From DSYU01 sp964437595 (GTDB lineage: Bacteria; Chloroflexota; Anaerolineae; Anaerolineales; Anaerolineaceae), in the NCBI GenBank assembly GCA_964437595.1, contig CAYTHO010000005.1:45762-109761 (forward strand): DNA of 64,000 nucleotides, written 5' to 3'. Below, one piece after another: positions 15,669-26,131 of this stretch (the stretch's first letter is position 1; every line of letters starts with the position of its first letter). Both the position numbers and the translations under genes were made by a program. The notes under the pieces were generated by a model. That model made no database searches and was not told the origin of the DNA. It was given only the letters and a program-made list of their open reading frames with translations.

Positions 15669-16682
15669 TCAGTCGATATTGACGCTGCCCGTGCCGATGT
15701 CGAGGTTCATCTTGATCGGGGTTTTCGAGGTTTTGAAGGCCGCGTTTTCCCACACGCCTTCATCTTCACCGGCTTCGCCGCGCACTTTGGTGAAGCCCTC
15801 CGGCAGGTTCAGGCTGCCCGTGCCGCCATCGCGCACTTCCACCTGCACGCCCGCCCCGGCAGGCAGGGTAATGTTCAGGCTGCCCGTGCCGCCATCCATG
15901 CGCATGTCGACCGGGGTGTTGGCCGGGAACTGCATGGTGAAGCTGCCCGTGCCGACATCAATCGTGAGTGGGAGATTCGCCGACCCGGCGGGCAGAACAA
16001 TGTTAGCGCTGCCGGTGCCGCCGTCGATCTTCAGGCCTTCCAGCTTGAGCCCTTGCAGGTCCAGCCGGGCGCTGCCCGTGCCAATATCAACCATCAGGTC
16101 CAGCGGAATCTTGTCGGTCAGGGCGATATCCCAGGTGCGCTGCGCCGAATCCAGCCACGTGCCGATGGGCGGGTTGAAGAAAGCGTTGTTGGGGCCCGGG
16201 ATGCTGCGCAGTTGAATGTTCTTCCGCTCGCCGCCGGACGCATCCAGCAGCATGCCGTTGAAGGAATAGACGTCGGCGACGATCAGGTCGGAGGCGCCGG
16301 CCTGGGCGCGGACGGTGGCGGAGTAGACCGAAAGGTCCAGGTTGACCGCGGCGGATTTTGCCTGGCCCACTTCGGCGCGCAGGGTTTCGTGCTTCAGCTC
16401 AGAAGCCGGTAGTTTCGGCAGAAAAGCCGAACCGGCGGTAAGCAGCCAGATCACCAGCACTGCCGCCGCGCCCCACATCAACGCGTTCAGCGGCCACCAC
16501 ATGCGCCGGAACAGCAGGCTGACCCCGGCCATAATCAGCAGGACCGGCCAGAAAGGCAGCAGCCGGAGCATGTTTTCGGCCTGGATAGCGCCGCTGTTGA
16601 CCAGCAGCCAGATGACCCCAGCAGTGATCAGCGCGATGGGGAAAAACAAAGAAGGTTGTCGGTGTCGATATTCTCTTTCCAT
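15669..16682 (-). CDS. LiaF-like membrane protein with GTGS-repeat beta-helix
   Basis: 337 residues. Three to four membrane helices (about 10-85) of the LiaF/DUF5668 type are followed by an extracellular domain (about 100-337). Its second half holds seven copies of a [DG]xGTGS motif spaced about 20 residues apart (VDIGTGSARLDL, DGGTGSANIVL, VGTGSFTMQF and so on), the pattern of a parallel beta solenoid as in toastrack/DUF2154 folds. LiaF-type proteins modulate envelope-stress signalling. The gene sits 30 nt after the HlyD-like gene on the same strand, so it may be part of the export operon. Confidence 0.8.
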   Translation of the reverse strand: MEREYRHRQPSLFFPIALITAGVIWLLVNSGAIQAENMLRLLPFWPVLLIMAGVSLLFRRMWWPLNALMWGAAAVLVIWLLTAGSAFLPKLPASELKHETLRAEVGQAKSAAVNLDLSVYSATVRAQAGASDLIVADVYSFNGMLLDASGGERKNIQLRSIPGPNNAFFNPPIGTWLDSAQRTWDIALTDKIPLDLMVDIGTGSARLDLQGLKLEGLKIDGGTGSANIVLPAGSANLPLTIDVGTGSFTMQFPANTPVDMRMDGGTGSLNITLPAGAGVQVEVRDGGTGSLNLPEGFTKVRGEAGEDEGVWENAAFKTSKTPIKMNLDIGTGSVNID

Positions 16683-16712
16683 TTCTATCCCTTTCTCTCT
16701 TGATCGATGGCT

Positions 16713-17921
16713 TTACTCGGCTTCCTTCTCTAGGAAAGTCACCGAGGCCGTCATATTCCAGTGAAGCTGCGCTTCGGTCGGGTCGAGCTGCAGGGTGACG
16801 GTGTAGACGATATCACCCTGGCGGTTTTCGCCCAACGATTTGATCCTGGTTACCCTGCCGATCACATCCACGCCGGGCTGGGCGTCGAAGCGCACCACGG
16901 CGGGCTGGCCCATCTTCACCCGGGCGATGTTCAGCTCGGTCAGGTCGGTCGTTTCTACTGTCCACACGGAAAAATCGGCCATCTGCACTACCACCACGCC
17001 GGGGGAGGCGAACTCGCCCTGGCCGATATCGATGGCGGTGACGGTTCCGGCGAACGGCGCGCGCAGTTCCAGGTCTTGCAGGCTGGCAGCGGCGGCTTCT
17101 TTGCTGAGGCGGGCGTTCTTCAGGCGCGCCTCAGCCAGCGCCACCTGGTTGGCATCCGGCCCATCTTTGAGCAGGTTCAGGCGGCGGATGGCTTCATTGA
17201 CGTTGGCCTGGGCCACGGAGAGGTTGGCGTTGGCTTCGTTGACGTCCAGTTCATTGGGCTTATCCAGCAGGTAGTTGAGGTTGGCCAGCGCTTTATCGCG
17301 GAGCTGTTTGGCGGCGGCAAGCTGGCTGAAAAGCTCGGCGCGGATGGGGTCGTCCTGCTCGCGGTCGTCCACCTGGTCATAAATCTTCTCGGCTTCCTTC
17401 ACCCCGTTCTCAGCGATGATGTAGTTGGCACGGGCAATATCCACCTGCGACTGGCTGCCGCGCTGCCAATCTTTGCTGTACATGCGCTTGGTGGCCTTAT
17501 CCAGCTCTTTTTGGGCCTGCGCCAGGGTCAGCTCGGCCTGCGAGCGCTGCACTTCGTAGCTGTTCTTGAGATCATCCAGGGCCTGCTGCGCCGACAGCAC
17601 TTCCAGCTCGGCAGCCGATACGGCGGCCTGCAGGCGCTCGTCGCCCACCAGGTGGATCAGCGGCTGGCCTTCAGCGACCGTCTCGCCTTCTGCCACCAGC
17701 ACCTGCCCCACTACCCCACCGGTGGTAAAGCTCAAAGAGGCATCCCGCGCGGGCGCCACGCGGCCCTCGGCGATCAGGCTGTTCTCGGCCTTGACCGCCG
17801 GGATTTCTCCGCCAGGCGCCTGGGTAGCCGCCGAGGGGGCCTGCCCGCCGCAGCCGGTCATTACCAGGGCTGTAATCAGTACCCATAACAAACCAGTAAC
17901 ACGAAGTGAATGAAGTTTCAT
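16713..17921 (-). CDS. HlyD/MacA-like efflux adaptor lipoprotein
   Basis: 402 residues from the ATG at 17921 (AGGAG 8 nt upstream). A lipobox (VMTGC) anchors it. Then come a barrel-sandwich half (EGRVAPARDASLSF...VLVAEGETVAEGQPLIHL), a long coiled-coil hairpin (about 95-250, Q/E/A-rich with AQKELDKATKR and NEAIRRLNLL), the second lipoyl half (LRAPFAGTVTAIDIGQGEFASPG) and a beta-barrel end. Such adaptors link an ABC exporter to substrate release. It follows the permease and ATPase genes, forming a MacAB-like set; the substrate is unknown. Confidence 0.9.
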   Translation of the reverse strand: MKLHSLRVTGLLWVLITALVMTGCGGQAPSAATQAPGGEIPAVKAENSLIAEGRVAPARDASLSFTTGGVVGQVLVAEGETVAEGQPLIHLVGDERLQAAVSAAELEVLSAQQALDDLKNSYEVQRSQAELTLAQAQKELDKATKRMYSKDWQRGSQSQVDIARANYIIAENGVKEAEKIYDQVDDREQDDPIRAELFSQLAAAKQLRDKALANLNYLLDKPNELDVNEANANLSVAQANVNEAIRRLNLLKDGPDANQVALAEARLKNARLSKEAAAASLQDLELRAPFAGTVTAIDIGQGEFASPGVVVVQMADFSVWTVETTDLTELNIARVKMGQPAVVRFDAQPGVDVIGRVTRIKSLGENRQGDIVYTVTLQLDPTEAQLHWNMTASVTFLEKEAE

Positions 17922-17993
17922 TGCTATGCTCCTAAAATATACGATACCTATCCACAATCTACATTATTGCACAATTTGCAAGATCGCGCCCCA

Positions 17994-20384
17994 TTACTCG
18001 TACGCCAAAATATCCCGCACCGTTAACCGCACGGCGTTGCGCGCCGGCAGCATGCTGGCCAATGCCGAGAGGATGATGACAACGATCACCCAGGTAATTA
18101 ACCCGGTGGGTGAAAATGAATACGGCATGGGCACATCGAGCAGTGACAGCCCCAGGATATAGTTCAGCCCGTAGGTGATAGGCACCGAAAACAGCGCGCC
18201 CAGCGCCCAGCTCACCAACCCGATAATCATGCCTTCGATGACGACGAGCTGCATGATCGACGTATCCACCGCGCCGAGCGAGCGCATCACGCCGATTTCA
18301 CGGGTGCGCTCCATCACGTTCATGCTCATGGTGCCCATCAGGCCCAGGCCGCCCACCACCGCGATCAGCACGGCCATGAACAACAAGATGTAGATCATGA
18401 TGTTAATACCGAACGAGGACTGCTGGGCCACTTCCGTCCCAGTCTGGACGCTGCTGACGAATATCCCGGCGCTTTCTAAACGGGCTTTCAGCATTTCGGC
18501 CATCTTCTGCTGAGCCGCCGGGGTGTGGTCAGCGGTCATCACGCGCCCATAATAGATCATCGGCGGGCCGCCCTGGATTTTGGACAGGTATTCGGCGTTG
18601 GTGTACAGCAGGGGCGGAATCACCTGCCCGGCCATCTGATACACCCCCACCACAGTAAAGGGATGGTCTTCGTTGTTGATGCGAATGGTGATGGTATCGC
18701 CCACCCGCACATCCGGGCGGACTTTCATAAAGTGGTTGCCGACCACGATGGCGTTGTCATCTTCCTTGACCAGCCAGCGGCCCGCGGTTAGGGTAGGTTT
18801 AATCAACTGCGAGCCCGCCGGAGGCGCCACCACCTGGATTTCATCGCCGGTCTTGCCGTCCTCGCGCATCACCTGCGCGGTCGCGCCGCCCCATGACTCG
18901 ATCGAAACCAGCCCGGGCAGGTCTGCCACCACATCTTTCACCCGGTCGATGCGGTAGCCGTGGTTGAAGCTCACATTGACGTCCGAAAGGATATAGCCAA
19001 AGGTCTTTTCCACCTCAACCAGCATCGCTTTCTGCAGGTTGAAGACGCCGATGAAGATCGCCCCGCCCAGCGCCAGGGTCGAAAGGGTCAGCGCCAGGCG
19101 GCCCTTACGGCGGAAGGTGTTGCGCAGGGAGATCAGCAGCGGACGCGGCAGGCCGCGCACGCTTTCCAGGATGCGGTCGAACAGGCTGCGCGCACCGAGG
19201 GTGTTCAGGCCGTAATCGCTGATGGCCTCACGCACGGTCTTGCGCACGCCGCCCAGCACCGGTACGATACCGGCGAACAAGGGCACCGCCAGCCCCACCG
19301 CGATCATGATGATCAGCGCGGGTATGGGAATGCGGAAGCCGGTCAGCAGCGAGTTGAACAACTGGCTGGCGAGAAATTCAGAGGATACGTACGCCAAATA
19401 GCCCGCCAGGGGGATCGAGATGAGCTCCGCGACCACCCCAAACAGGATCACCAGCACCAGGTACATCACCGTTACCTGGCCGGTGGTGCCGCCGATGGCT
19501 TTCATCACGCCGATCTGGCGCACCTGCTGGTTGAGCAGCGCGGAGATGGTGTTGATGACCAGGAAGGTGCTCAGGCACAGGGCCAGCACAGCCATGCCGC
19601 CCAGCAGCGCCATGGAAGAATCCAGGGTGGACTGCCCGGGGTGCTCGCCGGGCTTGAAAATGATGGTCACGTACACTTCCGCGCCGCTCTTGCGGATGCG
19701 GTCGCTGACCCGATTGGACACTTCGCGGATGTACTCCTCAGTGCGTGGCCCGCCGTCCGCGTTGAACAGCAGGCGGTCGTAGTAGCGCGAGCCGTACAGC
19801 CAGACGAGGGTATCCATATTCACGTAGGCAGAGACCGTGCGAGAGGTGCCGAAAGCATTGGCGTACACATCATGGACTACACCGGCTACACGCAAATCGC
19901 GCTTTTTCCCATCGTGCAGTTCTACGGTAAGCGTGTCGCCCTCTTTGACCCCCAGCGCGGCAATCGAGCCGTAGTCGATATACACTTCGTGGTCCTGCAG
20001 GGCTGGGCTGCCGCTGATCAGGCGCAGCTGGTCGATCTTGACGTCTTCCAGCGAGCGCATGCCTTCAAAGGTAATATCTACCTGCTGCCCGCCCAGAATG
20101 GTGGTCTTACCGTATGCGGAAGACCGCCCTTCGGCCAGCGCGACCCCTGGCACATGCCGCACCGCGGCCAGCAGGTCGTCATCGAAGTACGAGGTATAAA
20201 TTAGCGAGTCGTGCGGGTTGGCCGCAAGAAAGTCGGCCTTGACGTCCTCGCTCATGACAAAATAGGTGGAGGCAATAGCGCCCACGGCAAACACACCCAC
20301 CGCGATGGACAGCACCACCAGCAGGGTGCGGCTGCGGTTGCTCCACAGGTCATTCAATATTTTCCGCCAGCGTGGGGAAATCAT
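17994..20384 (-). CDS. FtsX/MacB-family ABC transporter permease (two FtsX domains)
   Basis: 796 residues. An N-terminal membrane helix (about 20-40) precedes an extracellular MacB_PCD-like domain (about 45-250). An FtsX domain with three helices follows (about 265-390), then a second helix-periplasmic domain-FtsX unit (about 420-796), ending in VRLTVRDILAYE as in LolC/E-type permeases. The conserved TREIGVMRSLGA motif marks the ATPase-coupling helix. Duplicated FtsX permeases move lipoproteins, lipids or peptides by mechanotransmission. It starts 5 nt after the stop codon of the ATPase gene. Confidence 0.92.
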   Translation of the reverse strand: MISPRWRKILNDLWSNRSRTLLVVLSIAVGVFAVGAIASTYFVMSEDVKADFLAANPHDSLIYTSYFDDDLLAAVRHVPGVALAEGRSSAYGKTTILGGQQVDITFEGMRSLEDVKIDQLRLISGSPALQDHEVYIDYGSIAALGVKEGDTLTVELHDGKKRDLRVAGVVHDVYANAFGTSRTVSAYVNMDTLVWLYGSRYYDRLLFNADGGPRTEEYIREVSNRVSDRIRKSGAEVYVTIIFKPGEHPGQSTLDSSMALLGGMAVLALCLSTFLVINTISALLNQQVRQIGVMKAIGGTTGQVTVMYLVLVILFGVVAELISIPLAGYLAYVSSEFLASQLFNSLLTGFRIPIPALIIMIAVGLAVPLFAGIVPVLGGVRKTVREAISDYGLNTLGARSLFDRILESVRGLPRPLLISLRNTFRRKGRLALTLSTLALGGAIFIGVFNLQKAMLVEVEKTFGYILSDVNVSFNHGYRIDRVKDVVADLPGLVSIESWGGATAQVMREDGKTGDEIQVVAPPAGSQLIKPTLTAGRWLVKEDDNAIVVGNHFMKVRPDVRVGDTITIRINNEDHPFTVVGVYQMAGQVIPPLLYTNAEYLSKIQGGPPMIYYGRVMTADHTPAAQQKMAEMLKARLESAGIFVSSVQTGTEVAQQSSFGINIMIYILLFMAVLIAVVGGLGLMGTMSMNVMERTREIGVMRSLGAVDTSIMQLVVIEGMIIGLVSWALGALFSVPITYGLNYILGLSLLDVPMPYSFSPTGLITWVIVVIILSALASMLPARNAVRLTVRDILAYE

Positions 20385-20389
20385 AACCC

Positions 20390-21592
<1,203 letters not shown>

Positions 21593-22007
21593 CTTGTTCT
21601 CCTTTTCTGTCCTGGCAGGCGGCCTTTCAACTGCGCGTCAAGAAGCCCTGGCAATCCAGAACACAGAATGAAACCTGTAATATTTACGCGGAAAGGCGGA
21701 AGAAGTTGCGCGGGAAGTGGAAATTCAGGAAAAGTAAATTTTGAATAACCAATTTCTAAAAGGTGTGTAACATTTTTGAAAGAGCTTCGTTTTCTATTGT
21801 AGAACGGCCACTCAACAGGAGTGACAACCTTAATAAGCAAGACCATGAAATCGATAATCCAACGGCCAGGTTAACGCACCGGCCGATTATAAGGGGATGG
21901 GGAGCCCTTTATAGTGACACCCCGCTGGTCCCACCAGCGGGGTGTTTCCATTAATTACATATTCGCCAACAGGTCCTGCGCGTTGATCCTAATGTCCCCG
22001 GTTTACA
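21593..22007. other. AT-rich intergenic region upstream of the ABC operon
   Basis: No convincing gene. It holds the presumed promoter region of the minus-strand ABC operon (AT-rich between 21650 and 21860) and a strong terminator at 21917-21945. Confidence 0.5.
21917..21948. terminator. Strong stem-loop terminator
   Basis: Perfect 12-bp arms ACACCCCGCTGG and CCAGCGGGGTGT with a 5-nt loop, followed by TTTCCATT on the plus strand. On the minus strand it would end transcripts from the DUF6941 gene, whose stop codon is 60 nt away. Confidence 0.75.
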
Positions 22008-22397
22008 TTACTGCGCGGATGTCTTCTTTAACACACGAAATGGGATGGTGTGCACAACGGTGTCATTGATCAGGAACTCAATAGAATAGATGCCAAGCGC
22101 GCCAAAAACCAGCCCGATATACCCGTTGATCTGCTTGACGCTGGCGTCGTCTTTGTGGAAGGCGATCTCCACCGGCGGGGCTGACTGCACAACTTTGCCC
22201 GCCGGGTCGGCCATGCGGGTGGAAAAGGAGAAATTTTCGCCGCGCTGCCCGGACAGGCTGGTGATAACGTGCATGAAGGGGAAATTCACCGGGACATCTG
22301 GCACGTGGATGGTGTCGAAAATGCCGATGATAGACACGCTGCCGCTAGGGTCGATGCGGGCGTATTCGCAGATGTGGGCATAGGTGATGTATGGCAT
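22008..22397 (-). CDS. DUF6941-like small protein
   Basis: 129 residues, with AAGGA 7 nt before the ATG. The sequence follows the DUF6941 pattern: CEYARIDPSGSVSIIGIFDTIHVP at residues 9-32, a fP..h.i-type strand, a GxxGExFxFxTRMxDPAGKVVQ segment and a C-terminal YSIEFLINDTVVHTIPFRV, an all-beta (Ig-like) domain. Function unknown; there are no catalytic residues or signal peptide. It lies 21 nt after the HAD hydrolase gene and is probably in its operon. Confidence 0.7.
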   Translation of the reverse strand: MPYITYAHICEYARIDPSGSVSIIGIFDTIHVPDVPVNFPFMHVITSLSGQRGENFSFSTRMADPAGKVVQSAPPVEIAFHKDDASVKQINGYIGLVFGALGIYSIEFLINDTVVHTIPFRVLKKTSAQ

Positions 22398-22418
22398 AGC
22401 GCTGTCCTTGTGATTTGG

Positions 22419-23126
22419 TTAATGCATCTCGCGCTCGATGGCTTCAACCAGGGCGGGAAGCTCGCGCAGGCTGGCAATCTCGAAGAATTTCGAGCGGTCG
22501 GGCGGCAGGTCGGCGGCGGATTCGTGCGCCCAGGCAATGGGGTACGGAACGTACACGGCATAGCCGCCCAATGCCAGCACCGGGGCGATATCCGAGCGCA
22601 GCGAGTTGCCCACCATCAGGAAGCGCTGCGGGGAGATGGAATACTTCTCGAGCAAGATGGAATAGGCCTGCTGGGTCTTATCGCTGATGATTTCCACCAT
22701 CGGGAAATAGCCGCCGATGCCCGAGCGGTGAATCTTGCTCTCCTGGTCCAGCACGTCGCCTTTGGTGATCAGCAGCAGGCGGCGCCCGGCCAGCCGCGCC
22801 AGGGCCTCCTCCACCCCGTCCAGCAGGCGGATGGCGTGGCTGGTCATGCCGCGCCCGATGTCTACGATGGACTGGATATCCGCGCCGCGCACCTGACCCT
22901 TGGTGGACTGGACGGCGGCTTCGATCATCGAGATCAAGAAGCCGCGGATACCGTAGCCAAAGTAGGCCAGGTTATCGATCTCGATGCGGTGGAAGGCGGA
23001 TAGGATGACTTCCTCCGCCACCCCGTAAGGCGCCAGCAGGTTCAGGAAGGCGCGTTCGGCCTCGCGGTAATAATATTCCGTGTGCCACAGGGTATCATCG
23101 GCGTCGAATGCGATATATTCCAGCAT
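22419..23126 (-). CDS. HAD-superfamily hydrolase
   Basis: 235 residues from the ATG at 23126. Motif I is FDADDTLWHTE (both catalytic Asp residues, 7 and 9 by count), then an all-helical cap (about 18-95), motif II LLITKGD, motif III Lys in DKTQQAYSILLEK, and motif IV MVGNSLRSDIAPVLALGG. Members are phosphatases for sugar phosphates or nucleotides; the substrate is not predictable. A TATAAT ends 6 nt before the ATG without a Shine-Dalgarno, suggesting a leaderless transcript in addition to any read-through from upstream. Confidence 0.88.
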   Translation of the reverse strand: MLEYIAFDADDTLWHTEYYYREAERAFLNLLAPYGVAEEVILSAFHRIEIDNLAYFGYGIRGFLISMIEAAVQSTKGQVRGADIQSIVDIGRGMTSHAIRLLDGVEEALARLAGRRLLLITKGDVLDQESKIHRSGIGGYFPMVEIISDKTQQAYSILLEKYSISPQRFLMVGNSLRSDIAPVLALGGYAVYVPYPIAWAHESAADLPPDRSKFFEIASLRELPALVEAIEREMH

Positions 23127-23132
23127 GATCCT

Positions 23133-23138
23133 ATTATA
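23133..23138 (-). promoter_or_regulatory. -10 box (TATAAT) of the HAD gene, leaderless
   Basis: TATAAT on the minus strand, 6 nt before the start codon; it overlaps the end of the 16-bp hairpin arm at 23135-23150. Confidence 0.5.
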
Positions 23139-23175
23139 GAGGTTTTGCCCAGCGATGCGGGGCAAAACCTCTATA
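23135..23175 (-). terminator. Perfect 16-bp hairpin after the epimerase-like gene
   Basis: Arms TATAGAGGTTTTGCCC and GGGCAAAACCTCTATA with a 9-nt loop. It lies between the stop codon of the epimerase-like gene and the HAD start. There is no T-run, so it may terminate weakly or act as a regulatory site. Confidence 0.55.
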
Positions 23176-23194
23176 GATTAATGTATTTCCCGTT

Positions 23195-24205
23195 CTATTT
23201 GGGCCAGGCGCGCTCGTACGCGGCGAGGATGGTATCCCAGGTTTCGTTCATGCTGCCATCGATGGTCTGGCGGGCGGGGTCGGCCTCAAACCAGGCCAGC
23301 GCGCGGCGCACGCCCTCCGCCCAGGTCACCTCGCAGGTAAAATCGGGCACCAGGCGCTTGATCTTGGTATTGTCGAACACCGAGCTGTTGACCTTATCGC
23401 CGATCAGGTCGCCCAGCGCACCGGGATTGTAGGCCGCGATCAGCTCCGAGGGGACGTGCACGATGCGCGGTTCCACCCCGGCGGCCCGGGCGGCTTCCCG
23501 GTAGATCTGGTTCCAGGTCAGCACTTCATCCGAGGTGATGTGGAAGGCTTCGCCGACCGCCGCCGGGTTGCCCAGCAGCCCGACAAAGCCTTTGGCGAAG
23601 TCGCCGTTCCAGGTCAGCACCCACAGCGAGGTGCCGTCGCCCGGCACGATGATCTTCTGCCCGCGCTTCATGCGGTCGATGGCGGTGTACGGGTGCTGCC
23701 AGCTCGCCCCGCACAGCGGGATCTGCGACGGCCCGTAGGTGAGGGATGGGCGCACGATGGTGACCGGGAAACCGCGCGTGTAATGCTCCTGCATCAGGCG
23801 CTGCTCGCAGGCAATCTTATTGCGCGAGTACTCCCAATAGGGATTTTCCAGCGGTGTGGCTTCGTCGATGATGTAGTGCGCGGGGGGCTTCTGATAGGCG
23901 CTGGCTGAGCTAATGAAGACGAACTGCCCTGTATTTCCACCGAACAGGCGTATATCGCGTTCGACATCTTCTGGGCGGAAGGCGATCCAGTCCACCACCA
24001 CATCGAAGTGCTGCCCGCGCAGGGCCTTTTTCAGCGCCGCCGGGTCGCAGTGAACATCGCCCACGATCTGGTGGGCGCCTTCGGGCAGCGCATATTTGGT
24101 CGACTGCGAACGGTTGAGCAGGTACAGTTCCATGCCGCGCTGCACCGCCAGCTCGGAACAGGCTGAACTGATCAGCCCGGTGCCGCCGATAAAGAGAATC
24201 TTCAT
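23195..24205 (-). CDS. NAD(P)-dependent epimerase/dehydratase-family protein (extended SDR)
   Basis: 336 residues. The Rossmann motif is MKILFIGGTGLISSACSELAVQRG, an atypical GGTGxIS as in the CSP41-like/isoflavone-reductase group. The core is VVVDWIAFRPEDV and FVFISSASAYQKP, with catalytic YSRNK (Tyr and Lys spaced YxxxK, near residue 127). An active extended-SDR fold is likely; the substrate is probably a nucleotide sugar or related compound. It starts 12 nt after the upstream glycosidase-like gene and is probably in the LacI-controlled operon. Confidence 0.85.
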   Translation of the reverse strand: MKILFIGGTGLISSACSELAVQRGMELYLLNRSQSTKYALPEGAHQIVGDVHCDPAALKKALRGQHFDVVVDWIAFRPEDVERDIRLFGGNTGQFVFISSASAYQKPPAHYIIDEATPLENPYWEYSRNKIACEQRLMQEHYTRGFPVTIVRPSLTYGPSQIPLCGASWQHPYTAIDRMKRGQKIIVPGDGTSLWVLTWNGDFAKGFVGLLGNPAAVGEAFHITSDEVLTWNQIYREAARAAGVEPRIVHVPSELIAAYNPGALGDLIGDKVNSSVFDNTKIKRLVPDFTCEVTWAEGVRRALAWFEADPARQTIDGSMNETWDTILAAYERAWPK

Positions 24206-24217
24206 GGCCCGGCCCTC

Positions 24218-26068
24218 TTATGCCACCGCCCGCAGCACCCGATAGGAATGCGGCTTGACGGTGAGCGGGTAGCTCTTCTTCCCCAGGGAGCGCTTGCGCC
24301 AGTCGAACAGCTCCTCGCCCGTGAATTCTTCGCCGGTGAGAATGTCCTGGACTTTTACAAAGCGGTTGTCGATGACGATGCGCGCGTCGGCGCTTTCATC
24401 GAGGAAAGATTCGACGATGAAGGTATCGTTATCGTACACGAACAGCGAAACCTTGGCCGGCGCGTCGACCCGCACGTACAGGTCACGGGTGGCAACCTCT
24501 TTGATGCGGTTGAGCGCCATGGGCGGCAGAGCATACAGGTCGCCGAAGTTATCCGGGATGGTCAGCACGTACAGCACGCCCCGCCCGTACTCGGCGGAAT
24601 GCAGCAGCGGGCCGCCCACCACCCCGGCCTGGCAGGAGATTTCCTCCCAAGAGTCGTTGGTCATGTAAGCGATCTGCGGCACGGTCACCGGGCGGGAAGC
24701 CGTGAAGACCTGGCGCCAGTTCATCAGGAACTGGTCGGTGGTCAGCTTGCGGTCGGTGTATTCCAGCTCAGCGATATCGGTGAGGCGGTGACCCGGCGCG
24801 CCCTGGCCCTGCAGCGCGCGCAGCAGCCCGGAAGTGATGACCACGTTCTTGCCAGCCATCAACTGGCGCTGGATTTTATCCACGATGCGGGCATCGAATT
24901 TGGCCGATTCGGTCAGCAGAATGGTCTGCGCGTCGGCGGGGAACTCAGGGCGCAGGTCGATGGGGATGCCGATCATGCCCAGGTAGCTGTGCAGGAAATC
25001 TTCGCCGGTGGAATGGTACGGGCGGTAGCAGGCCACGCCCAGCGGCTTGCCCAACTGGTCGATGAAGCTGTCTACCTGATCGAAGGCCGCCCCAGCGCCC
25101 AGCGCCACCACCGCCGCCGGTGACAGCTCGCCGCCCGGCTCGCGCACGGGCGCCACGGAGGAGTCAAAGTCGAAGCTGGTGCCTTCTCCCTGCCACGGTC
25201 CGCGGTCGGTTTCTTTGACGCGGGTCAGGATGGTGCTGAAGTTGAACATGGTCACTTCGGGAGCCTTAGCGAACAGGGTTACCCAGAACTGCTCGGCGTA
25301 GCGGTCGAGGCTGAAGATGCCAAACGGATCGACCCAGCCGCCAGCGTTGCCGCCCGGCTTAATGTTCTCGAAGTAGCGGAAAATGGAGTAACCGTGGTAC
25401 TCCTGGAAGTGCTGGGTACCGATCACCGGGTCGCGGGTTTCGTTGCCGGTGTAGATCATGTCGAAGTCCGGCGGCTGCGCCTCCAGGTTGAAGCCCAGGC
25501 CCTGGAAGTGCTCGTACCAGTTGGGGTACTTGATAATGACCTTGACATTGGGATTGGCGGCGCGGGCCGGGGCAATCACCAGGTCGCGGGCAGCGTCGGC
25601 CATAAGCCCCAGGCGAAATTCGGTCCAGCTTTTATCGCCCTTGGCCTGGACGCAGGAGGGGCATTTGCAGTTGGTGAAGAAGAAATCGTCCAGGATCAGC
25701 TCATCGTTCATGCTGGCGGTGTAAGTCACAATATCCTTCAGCTTCTGGCGCTGCTCGGGGTTGGTGTAGCAGTAGGTCTGGAAGCGGTTGCGTTCGTTCA
25801 CGGTGATGGTGATGCCACCGGAAACCTGGATGCCGCGGCTCTTCAAGAACTGCTGCGCCTGGCGGTAGGTGCCCTCATCGGCGATGACCGTATCGCGGTG
25901 GGTCTCCAGGTACACTTTATTGACCCTGACGTGGCGCTGAATGAGATCGAAGCTCTCCTTCAACCAGTTCAGGTCCTGCATTTTCTGGACGTCATATACG
26001 GTGGAATAGATGGCAACCTTGATATTCCGGTAATAAGGTTGGTCTGGCGAGCTTTGCGGGTTTTTCAT
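24218..26068 (-). CDS. Probable glycoside-hydrolase-like TIM-barrel protein with GATase-like domain
   Basis: 616 residues, soluble, with no signal peptide. The N-terminal ~300 residues look like a TIM barrel: KVAIYSTVYDVQKMQDLNWL, VNKVYLETHRDTVI, GIQVSGGITITV, DELILDDFFFTNCKCPSC (acidic residues at a strand end), VKVIIKYPNWYEHFQGLGFN. The second part (about 320-480) resembles the class I amidotransferase-like domain of family 42-type galactosidases (ADAQTILLTESAKFD, GKNVVITSGLL), followed by a beta domain. AGGAG precedes the ATG. The LacI regulator next to it supports a sugar-related role. I do not recognise the family by name. Confidence 0.55.
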   Translation of the reverse strand: MKNPQSSPDQPYYRNIKVAIYSTVYDVQKMQDLNWLKESFDLIQRHVRVNKVYLETHRDTVIADEGTYRQAQQFLKSRGIQVSGGITITVNERNRFQTYCYTNPEQRQKLKDIVTYTASMNDELILDDFFFTNCKCPSCVQAKGDKSWTEFRLGLMADAARDLVIAPARAANPNVKVIIKYPNWYEHFQGLGFNLEAQPPDFDMIYTGNETRDPVIGTQHFQEYHGYSIFRYFENIKPGGNAGGWVDPFGIFSLDRYAEQFWVTLFAKAPEVTMFNFSTILTRVKETDRGPWQGEGTSFDFDSSVAPVREPGGELSPAAVVALGAGAAFDQVDSFIDQLGKPLGVACYRPYHSTGEDFLHSYLGMIGIPIDLRPEFPADAQTILLTESAKFDARIVDKIQRQLMAGKNVVITSGLLRALQGQGAPGHRLTDIAELEYTDRKLTTDQFLMNWRQVFTASRPVTVPQIAYMTNDSWEEISCQAGVVGGPLLHSAEYGRGVLYVLTIPDNFGDLYALPPMALNRIKEVATRDLYVRVDAPAKVSLFVYDNDTFIVESFLDESADARIVIDNRFVKVQDILTGEEFTGEELFDWRKRSLGKKSYPLTVKPHSYRVLRAVA

Positions 26069-26131
26069 GGATTCTCCTGAAACATGGGTAGGGATAAGAT
26101 GGGATTGGGTGGGATTGGGACAGTCGGGAGG

